DNA of 64,000 bases from Anaspis maculata. Taxonomy: Eukaryota > Arthropoda > Insecta > Coleoptera > Scraptiidae. Below the pieces are notes generated by a model. The model did no database searches, was not told where the DNA came from, and worked only from the letters and a program-made list of their open reading frames with translations. Shown here piece after piece: positions 56,761-64,000 of this stretch. A program made the position numbers and the translations under genes. Positions within the stretch are counted from its first letter, which is position 1, and each line of letters opens with the position of its first letter. The stretch covers positions 55,197,423-55,261,422 of the forward strand of contig OX421968.1 in assembly GCA_949128115.1 (NCBI GenBank). Direction: 5' to 3'.

Positions 56761-57299
56761 CCAATTGCATTCTGATGTAGAATTGTTCTTCTTGCTAATC
56801 ATAAATCTCCATAATTATGTGCCTGTTGTTTCGGGGCCTGTTCAAATTGCCATATTTTGGGAAGTAAAGCAGCTGCAGACACCGGCACCTATCTAATTGA
56901 AGCTTAGATTTAGGGCTTATTTCCACAAAAAAAAGAAGAATTGTATTGGTTGAACGGTTTCTGAGAAAATCACGCCGAGATGTTTCAGCTGGGATGCACT
57001 GTCTTGGGTATTGAAGTAAAAAATGAAAAAGGACCTACCTTGTGACGTCCAGCGCCGTGAGATGGAGAGAGCGCTCTCTGTGCATGGTCCGCTGATGTCC
57101 AGCGCGTCACGGTAGGGTAGGTTGTGGGTTGAAAAATGGAGTGATACACAATAACAATAATGAGAAGTCCGAAATCGCCCTCGCACAACGCGGGTGGCGA
57201 AACGGAACCGAGGAGAAACGAAAAAAATGAAGAGAACCTTCAAAACTGAAACTAAAAAATTCCCACTTATGGGCACATGAAAGCCCTCATGCCACGGTA

Positions 57300-57822
57300 C
57301 AAAAGAACTCTCAGCGGAGGTTTTCACTGAATTTGTGGTGCGGAGTGGTTGACGACACTTTAATTGGGCTACATTTCTTTGAGGAACGGCTGACGGGAGA
57401 AGGCTATCCAAACTCCCTCCAAAATGTTTTGCCTATTTTCAACAAAATGGGGCACCGCCTCATTTTTCATTGAACGTCAGAGAACATTTGTACGCAGAAT
57501 ACCCCCATGGCTGGATTGGTCGCGGGGGTCCTCATTCCTGGCTCCCAGATGTCCTGATCTCACAGTCCTAGATTACTAAGTATGGGGCCGCATGAAAGAT
57601 CTAGAGGTCTACAAGACGGAAATGAATACCAGGAAGGATTGTAGAGGAAAGATCATTGCAGCTGCTAATGAAACGCGAAACAATACACCAACCATCCGAA
57701 AAGCCACTAGACATTTAGTGACGAGATGTGGAAAATGCGTCGAAGTTGGGGGAGGGTATTTTGAAAACCATTTGTTAAAAACATGTAATGTATTTATCAC
57801 CTATTGTTAGGAGTTTTGATTT
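57300..57822 (+). pseudogene. Mariner-like transposase fragment, plus arm of dimer B
   Basis: Shifted frames show GLHFFEE-like sequence, YFQQNGAPPHF (the catalytic D of QQDGAPPH replaced by N), and [20 protein letters not shown] ending CVEVGGGYFENHLLKT. The Asp-to-Asn change plus frameshifts make it inactive. Confidence 0.65.
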
Positions 57823-58341
57823 TTTTTCCAAATGTTGCTCGTTTCCTGTTTGAAAAGTAGTAATTGCGATGAATTATCTCAAATCATTCAGGAAATATCG
57901 CTATTAAAATTTTCAATTTTTTTATTTTATTTTTTCACTAAACCTACTGATGTGTGCCGTTCGTATTGGATAGCTGATTCTGTAGCATTTTTTCTCAACT
58001 TTCCAAATACAATGGCATTTTTTTAGGAATCCGATGCGAAAATGGCCTTTTTGCCCCAAGAATTGATGGGGGCCATTTTTTTCAGTCCGGGCCTGGATTT
58101 TTTCATGTCTTGTTGGTCATTGTGATTGTTTGTGGTAAGAGACATTTCCTGTCAAATTTCATTCGATTCCATTCATTTGCTCCAAAGTTATGACCTATCA
58201 AAGTTTTGACCAAAATACATCAACCACCCTGTAACTTTGAAACGCAGGATCTTAGAAAAATTTCGAAGCCAGACCCGGATCCGCCTCAAAAAACTGAATC
58301 TATCCTTAAGCTATGTCGTATAAGTCATGAAACACCCTGTA

Positions 58342-59358
58342 TGTTGTCGCAAGGGAAAAATTGGTCCGACTTTGGACCACAATAACTTTTGAATGACACA
58401 AACTATTTCGATTTCGTTTTCACGGTTAGTGAGATCAGTCTTTCCGGTATTCACCTTCAAGAGGTGAAGACCAGGAAGCGTCATGTAAAATATTTACAGG
58501 GTGAAATGTGAAACAGTGCAAAATTTTAGCAAATTAAACGGACCCCCATTTTCAGAATAATGTTTTTTCACAAATGCAAATGAAAGGATCATAAAGCGTG
58601 ATGTTTTGGCTTGCGCCCAGTTTTAGAATTTTTGGAATCGGAAATCTGGTTCTGACTTTATGATTTTTTTTCTCTTGGAGGATGCTGATTTATCCTATCG
58701 CTACAAGAAAGGCTATGTTAGCCCAGGGAGCCTGTCATCATCAAAAACTAAAATTGACCATCAGCATCAAGTTCAGGAGGTCAAAATCACAAAGAAAGTT
58801 TGTTTCAGTTCTGAAAATCTGATCAAATTAAATTTTTAAGAAAAATAGCTGTGTCGCCCATTTCGAATGGGCCCCTTTTTTGAAGTCTTCGATCAAGGTA
58901 TTTCAGATGGTCTGCAAGTCAAGTTTCTGGGAACCGTTCAAGCAACAATATTCGTGAATTGCAACCTCCCATCATCAGAATAACATAGTCTTCTTTGTAC
59001 CGATAGGATAAATCAGCATCTTACACGAGAAAAAAATCACAAAGTCAGAACCAAACTTCCGATTTCAAAAATTTCGAAAGTGGGCGCAAGCTAAAACATA
59101 ACGCTTTATAATCTTTTCATTTGCATTTGAGAAAAAAAATTATTCTGAAAATGGGGGTCCGTTTAATTTGCTAAAATTTTGTACTGTTCTACATTTCACC
59201 CTGTAGATATTTTACATGGAGCTTCCAGATCTTCACCTCCTGAACGTGAATAACAAAAAGACTGATCTCACTAACCGTCAAAACAGAATCAAAATGGTTT
59301 TTGTCATTCAAAAGTTATTGGGGTCCAAACTCGGACCAATTTTTCCCTCGCGACAACA
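58342..59358. mobile_element. Foldback, TGTTGTCGC termini, TA TSD
   Basis: TGTTGTCGCAAGGGAAAAAT and its complement form arms of about 350 bp. TA at 58340-58341 is shared with dimer B, and TA at 59359-59360 is the other flank. No coding region. It inserted beside dimer B at the centre of the outer palindrome. Confidence 0.75.
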
Positions 59359-59604
59359 TATTTGTTGCGCAGTTTAGTTCTGACGTCACAGCGAGTCACC
59401 GCCTATACTGCCTGAGTAAATGACGTCAGAAATAGGCAGAATATAGGAATTTCGTTTATTTATTGCGGCCAAACGATACGATTTTTGGCCGAATAAAAAA
59501 ATACGGGTCAGTTATTTTTCAATATAGTTTCTGATTCCATCGAAAAAAAATATTTTTTCAAAAGTATAATACCTTATTGACAAGAAAGGTCTATTCCTCG
59601 ATAA

Positions 59605-59803
59605 CAATAAAAAAATTAAAAAAAAAAAGTTCTTCTCCTTATTGGCTTTTTCTCGCCATAGGAGTTTGCCCGTTTATTTATCAGGTTTATAAACTCAGAA
59701 AAGTGCAAATTTCGGACAACACAACACTCAGACTTTTCACCGGGCATCGAACCCGGGACTTCCGCGTCGCAGGCAGCCACTCGACCGCCTGCGCCACGGG
59801 GCC
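59605..59803 (-). mobile_element. tRNA-derived SINE with 16-bp TSD and T-rich tail
   Basis: On the minus strand it starts GGCCCCGTGGCGCAGGCGGT (box A) and has GGGTTCGATGCCC (box B). The flanks GTCTATTCCTCGATAA (59589-59604) and GTCTATTCCTCTATAA (59804-59819) are a 16-bp duplication with one mismatch. The acceptor stem does not close, so this is not a tRNA gene. Its 3' tail is T-rich in the sense orientation, which is unusual for a SINE. Confidence 0.75.
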
Positions 59804-60077
59804 GTCTATTCCTCTATAATACATTATTGGTTTCGACTTTCTGGTGGCTTTCAATAAAAAGCAACGAGAACAAAAGAAGGGCTATTTTCAATTGTTTCTG
59901 CCATCTTCAATTTTGATATGTCAGCCATTTTGAAATACGGAAATGGTAGTCTATTCAATTGGCTAGACAATGCTGAAAAGTTCGATAAAATCGGTGGCGA
60001 AATAAAAATTGTAGAAGGAAAAATTCCGAGCACGGTTTTTTATGGCCCACCCGGTATATGTACTACTTGTATACATA

Positions 60078-60378
60078 TTGTGTCAGTGCGTTCGACTGCC
60101 ATGCCAGAGGTCGCAGTTTCAATCTCCGTCGGGGACGGTCGGATTTTCGCCTCGAAAACAAGCTTCTCGATTTAGTTGGCATGCTTGCTAAATGCAAGAC
60201 ATGTGTGTAAAATACGAACGATGGTGCCGACCCCATGCGATGTTGGTGGTCGTTCAAAATCCCTACCCTGTGTTGGAATAAATAGGGGTTCGGCAAAATT
60301 TTCTGTATAGTGGAGGATAGCATTCACTGGATCCCGTGTTAGGCCTCGTTGCGGAAATAGGCCGACGTTAAATACTAT
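60078..60378 (+). mobile_element. tRNA-derived SINE
   Basis: The tRNA-like head has TGTCAGTGCGTTCGACTGCC (box A region) and GGTCGCAGTTTCAATCTCC (box B). A body of about 220 bp ends with GCCGACGTTAAATACTA and a T run. A 3' fragment of the same family lies at 23676-23775. Confidence 0.65.
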
Positions 60379-60399
60379 TTTTTTTTGCCCTGCATCAAC

Positions 60400-60690
60400 T
60401 ACTAAGCTATTAGCAGGTTTTCCAGTGGGGATTTTTCAATAACGATAACAGTGATGACGATATAACAACGAAGACATTTTTGAAACAGTGGGAATTAATC
60501 AGTGGGGTTTTGTTTCGATGGCTTTCTCGTTTCATCCCTTTTCCCAGGTCATCACCGCACGATAGTAAATACCCCAGTATTAATAAGGAACGCGTAAAAA
60601 AGTCCATCTGGCCCAGTGCAGATTTGAACCTTGGACCTTCGCATTTGAAAGCGGGGTCGAACTCACCGTGCTACCGACTACTGAATTGAC
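60400..60690 (-). mobile_element. tRNA-derived SINE, minus strand
   Basis: The complement of about 60605-60690 reads as a tRNA-like head, with CAGTAGTCGGTAGCACGGTG then AAGGTCCAAGGTTCAAATCT (box B). The remaining ~200 bp form the body. The 3' limit is uncertain. Confidence 0.55.
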
Positions 60691-60771
60691 GTTAGATGAA
60701 TGAAAAAGAAAAATTTTTCTTCTGTGATAGTCGAGGTGATAGTATATTGTGGTATTTTATGACTTGTGGAA

Positions 60772-61385
60772 ATCACATACTTAAATAGCTATACCGCGCA
60801 AGAGAGACGTCCGACACTTGTAATAATGGGCGACCGCCATCTTGATGGTTATTTAGGGACTTTGGGTGGTGTGGACTGGCACCACTTCGCTAGTTGGCCA
60901 CTTGATTAAGCACGACATTATTTTGCTTCTCCCTCAAAGTACGTGGAATCAACACTAATAACATCAAGTGGGAATCAACAGGTGAAGAAAAGGTGTGCGA
61001 TCATTCCAGCATCCAAAAGTCCGGTTAGCTACGTGATGTTTATTTACACTGTCAAAAAGCTGTCACTTGACGTTTCGTTTACTGAGAGTACAGTGACTCC
61101 CAACCATCCAACTCGACGTGATTATTTTGTAATTTTAAGAAAACTAAATACACTTACGTAATGGTACTTGAGAAAACTGGATCGCTATCGTAAAATTGCA
61201 GAAGATTTGATCAGTTTCACGGCCCTCAAGACATTTCGTGGTAGCTATATAGCTCGGTATTTTGAGATACACTGGAAATTAACCATCAAAATGGCGTCAT
61301 TCTCTAACTCCTTTTGTTACGCGGCGCGGCAGAATGCGCAATAGGTTCATGAGCGGTATAGCTATTTATTAAGTATGTGGTGGAA
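60772..61385. mobile_element. Foldback MITE, CACATACTTAAATAGC termini
   Basis: CACATACTTAAATAGCTATA at the left pairs with TATAGCTATTTATTAAGTATGTG at the right. Inner blocks (GCCATCTTGATGGTTATTTA against TTAACCATCAAAATGGC) also pair. The middle is unrecognised sequence. Target duplication not determined. Confidence 0.6.
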
Positions 61386-62160
61386 ATACTTCATATATAC
61401 CTCTGGGGAACACCAATGAATACTTATTTTTACCATTCACTTACTTACTATTAGGTTTTAGTTCCCGGAGGTGTCCGTGTGCGCGGTGGGCTACCTACTG
61501 CCACATTTGAATTCAATCGTAGAATATGATTGGTCACAGCAGCTGAGGCGCTCCAGAGCAGGGGAGCCAGAAAGAGATACGATTCATTTTCTCAGAGATA
61601 GATCAGTTTCCTTTTTCACTCGATTGGTGTGGTTAATCGAAAATCGATCAAAATCATAAAAAAAAAACGATATTTATTTATTTAACTTTTTGACCGTTGA
61701 TGATGACATAATGTTAATTCTATGTTGTGTAAGCTTATGGCGTGGATAAACATATTATTATTATTATTAATTATTCGTATCCAACCAGTGTACAGGTGTT
61801 TTTTTTTTGGTAATGTAACAGTTTGAATGGCTTTTGTCAGGCAAAGTAAGAAACTTATCAACAGGGGCATGGCAGCATCTTGTAACTTGTAGTTTCAAGT
61901 TTTGTTTGACACTATAACCACAGTTGTCAGCCATCAACTTCGTCTGCACCGTTGGCTTCAAGCAAGTTTGTTGGCGCACAGGTACTGATCTTTCGCAAAC
62001 AGGCGCGGCATATTCTGCCGTTGAAAAGCACAAAGTCAAAGCTGTAGAACGGACGGTATGCGGGTTGGCTCCCTATTTGCTGATGTTTGTTTCTGGAGAA
62101 GATTGTTTCGAGCTGCCACCTTAGGTTTAGTTTTCGTTATACAGGGTGTTTCAGATTTAA
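61386..62160. other. Intergenic, no supported gene
   Basis: An (ATT)n stretch lies at about 61752-61768. A TATACAGGGTGTTTCAG terminus at 62138-62154 belongs to the Tc1/mariner-type family and directly precedes the LINE. Short frames show no domain. Confidence 0.35.
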
Positions 62161-63267
62161 ATCGCTGACGAGATATCACCACTAAAAGACGAAAGTCTAT
62201 TCAAACGCTATACATGGGACGAGAAATCTCTTCTTAGTAAAAACAAATATTATGTACTAAATAGCCAGGTAGATGAATCTCAGCAGCAATCATCCTCGAG
62301 CGGTGATAACGATAACAACACTAAAAAAGTTAAAATTCCACCAATATTCCTGCACGAAGCGAACAACCATAAAGAAATCATTAAAGATATCTCAAAAATT
62401 GTAGAAAAAGAGTTTTCTACGGTATACAATGATGTTCATTTGCGTATCAATCTCACTAACGAAGAAGATTATAGAAAACTCACAAAATTTTACCATGAAA
62501 ACAAATTAAAATACCACACCTACCAACAATCAAAAGATAAACCGTTATCAGTTGTCCTGAAAAACGTTCCACTTTCTCTGAATGAAACCGAAATTGAAAA
62601 CGAATTGAAATCCCTCAAATACGATGTGAATAAAGTGACCCGTCTTCTTTCCTACAAGAGAAAACCTCTTCCCATGTTTGTGATAGAGCTACCTAACAGT
62701 GAAGAATCTAAAAATATTTACAAACTTGACAGACTTTTCCACTCGGTAATCACAGTAGAACCTAGACGAAAAACCAATGGTATTCCACAGTGTTTCAGAT
62801 GTCAAAGATTTGGCCACACAAAAAATTATTGCCATCTAGAGCCACGATGCGTAAAATGCGACGGTAACCATTTATACACCGACTGCAAAAAAAGTCCCGA
62901 GGCGCCGCCGAAGTGCAGCAACTGCGGCAAGGATCACCCCGCAAATTTCAAGGGCTGTCAAACCTACTTAGACTATAAAGAAAAACAACCTAGTATTCAG
63001 AGAAAAAACATTCCCAACAAAGACAATAATAACAAATTACCACCAAAAGAACCGTCAAACTCCTCACAAACCAACTCAACACGATCATATGCAAGCAAAG
63101 TAAAACAAGATCCTTACGATAACTCCAACCCGAAAACTATCTTCCAAGCATCAAGTATAGTAGATCAAATAATTCAGAAAATAATTGATTTTCTGAAACC
63201 TGTCATCGAACAAATTAAAACACACATCACCAATGAACTTCTCCCTAATCTTTTTAATGGAAAATAA
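62161..63267 (+). CDS. Jockey-like LINE ORF1 (gag-like, zinc knuckles), 5' end probably truncated
   Basis: The frame is open from 62161 to the stop at 63265-63267, with no ATG near its start, so the N-terminus is probably lost. A region around PLSVVLKNVPLSLNETEIEN resembles the PRE_C2HC/RRM-like part that precedes zinc knuckles. It is followed by three knuckles: CFRCQRFGHTKNYC, CVKCDGNHLYTDC and CSNCGKDHPANFKGC. This is the usual ORF1 layout of jockey-clade LINEs, whose product binds RNA and forms the ribonucleoprotein. The C-terminus is Asn/Ser/Lys-rich. ORF2 overlaps its last 11 nt. Confidence 0.85.
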   Translation: MADEISPLKDESLFKRYTWDEKSLLSKNKYYVLNSQVDESQQQSSSSGDNDNNTKKVKIPPIFLHEANNHKEIIKDISKIVEKEFSTVYNDVHLRINLTNEEDYRKLTKFYHENKLKYHTYQQSKDKPLSVVLKNVPLSLNETEIENELKSLKYDVNKVTRLLSYKRKPLPMFVIELPNSEESKNIYKLDRLFHSVITVEPRRKTNGIPQCFRCQRFGHTKNYCHLEPRCVKCDGNHLYTDCKKSPEAPPKCSNCGKDHPANFKGCQTYLDYKEKQPSIQRKNIPNKDNNNKLPPKEPSNSSQTNSTRSYASKVKQDPYDNSNPKTIFQASSIVDQIIQKIIDFLKPVIEQIKTHITNELLPNLFNGK

Positions 63268-64000
63268 TCAATCAAGAATTATACAAAATTTAACAATCCT
63301 TAACTGGAATGCAAACGGTATCCTTCAGCATCGCTCAGTTTTCATTGATTTTATAGCACGATACAAAGTAGACATAGCCTGTATTATAGAAACGCATTTA
63401 GCCCAGAATCAAAACTTCAAGCTTCCCGGCTATATCATTTACAGAAACGATAGAGATTCGCCAGTTGCTTCTGGAGGGGTAGCTATTGCAATAAAACAAA
63501 AAATTGTCCACCATCCCTTACTTGATCTCGAGCTGGAGTCCCTGGAAGCAGTTGGGATTCAGTTGACACTACTGAATAAAGTACCCTTCAATCTACATTG
63601 TGTCTACAAACAACCTAACAAAAAAATTAGGGACGAGGACCTGAGAAGCATTTTCAACAATTCAATACCAACAATGGTAACGGGAGACCTAAACTGCAAA
63701 AACACATATTGGGGCTGCCGTGCGAACAATCCTGATGGACTGAGACTATACGACATATCTACGAGGAATGCTTTTCAGGTGCTCGCCCCTGATGAACACA
63801 CATACATACCTTATCAGTCCAATCGCCAAACAGACATACTTGATATAGTCCTGTTGAAGAACTTCCGTGAACAAATCTTTCAAAATGTAATAACCGAACT
63901 TGACTCCGATCACCTCCCGGTAATCATTTCATTCAGTAACACCTTACAATATTCTCCACCGTTCCCCAAACTCATAGATGGATACGTCGACTGGAAAAAA
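63257..64000 (+). CDS. Jockey-like LINE ORF2, endonuclease domain (runs off the window)
   Basis: ATG at 63257 lies inside the end of ORF1, in another frame (...AATGGAAAATAA...). The frame is open for 248 codons to the window edge. Apurinic-type endonuclease motifs are in order: NWNANGI, IETHL (catalytic Glu), GDLNCKNTYWG (catalytic Asp/Asn), TDILDIVL and SDHLPVI (catalytic His). All look intact, so this copy may have been recently active. The reverse transcriptase should follow beyond 64000. Confidence 0.9.
   Translation, partial: MENNQSRIIQNLTILNWNANGILQHRSVFIDFIARYKVDIACIIETHLAQNQNFKLPGYIIYRNDRDSPVASGGVAIAIKQKIVHHPLLDLELESLEAVGIQLTLLNKVPFNLHCVYKQPNKKIRDEDLRSIFNNSIPTMVTGDLNCKNTYWGCRANNPDGLRLYDISTRNAFQVLAPDEHTYIPYQSNRQTDILDIVLLKNFREQIFQNVITELDSDHLPVIISFSNTLQYSPPFPKLIDGYVDWKK

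Larger units (their letters stand above)
55867..58339. mobile_element. Head-to-head mariner-like dimer B, complete
   Basis: CAGGGTGTTTCATGACTTAT and its complement bound a 2.47 kb palindrome with TA on both sides (55865-55866 and 58340-58341). The arms, about 890 bp each, carry transposase remnants on opposite strands. The plus-strand copy keeps more of the middle (57300-57822). The central layout is the same as in dimer A, so the dimer moved as a unit. Confidence 0.8.
54395..60054. mobile_element. 5.7 kb mariner-type palindrome with nested elements at its centre
   Basis: CCGGGTGGGCCATAAAAAAC and its complement form the ends, with TA outside (54393-54394 and 60055-60056). The arms are 54395-55864 and 59361-60054. 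The left arm has diverged repeats of about 340 bp containing AAGATGGCG-like motifs. Two elements sit side by side at the central TA (55867-58339 and 58342-59358), and a SINE (59605-59803) lies in the right arm. The terminus family is that of 17711-20479. Confidence 0.75.

Noticed and set aside
56917..57411. 164-codon minus-strand frame in mariner dimer B
   Set aside because: It is antisense to the plus-arm transposase remnant and to the non-coding centre.
59735..59806. tRNA gene on the minus strand
   Set aside because: Box A and B are good but the acceptor stem does not pair, and it is the head of a SINE bounded by a 16-bp duplication.
60605..60690. Second tRNA gene candidate, minus strand
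   Set aside because: The tRNA-like part continues into a SINE body and a proper cloverleaf cannot be closed.

Overview
This is nuclear DNA of an arthropod, most likely an insect. It is AT-rich, and its genes have short introns (mostly 53-96 nt) with GT...AG ends. There is heavy non-autonomous DNA-transposon and SINE/LINE load, and the deacetylase gene is insect-like. Frequent 'taggtacctac' strings suggest Hemiptera to me, but that is a weak impression.

Two host genes can be supported. (1) A three-exon TMEM205-family membrane protein gene at 9620-10604 (+), with a TATA/Inr promoter candidate just upstream. (2) An HDAC6-type histone/tubulin deacetylase gene at 35320-49777 (+), with two complete catalytic domains in about 12 exons. 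A roughly 11 kb intron packed with transposons separates exon 5 from exon 6. Exon 6 is present twice in tandem, as 60-nt phase-0 exons only 26 nt apart. This is the architecture of mutually exclusive exons. The alternatives carry the zinc-binding Asp loop of catalytic domain 1 and differ (Glu versus Lys) at the position known as the domain's substrate gatekeeper.

The rest is mobile DNA. 1-15052: two roughly 2 kb inverted arms of GC-rich tandem repeats enclose about 10.8 kb that includes the TMEM205 gene. 15-35 kb: foldback elements with TA target duplications and termini of the CAGGGTG, GGGTGGGCC and CCGGGTGGGCC types, hairpin MITEs, hAT-like and Harbinger-like elements, and decayed Tc1/mariner-type and 'PDTD'-type coding remnants. 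36.5-47.5 kb (HDAC6 intron 5): a Transib-like element with RSS-like termini and an internal satellite, a head-to-head mariner-like dimer, and a LINE 3' end. 51-61 kb: a second mariner-like dimer and several nested foldbacks inside a 5.7 kb palindrome, plus SINEs. 62.1-64 kb: a jockey-like LINE with intact ORF1 and the start of ORF2, running off the window.

The two most notable observations are the HDAC6 alternative exons and a nesting rule: mariner-type elements sit at the TA exactly at the dyad centre of older palindromes. Because many copies lie in one window, several target duplications can be checked against empty sites in paralogous copies.
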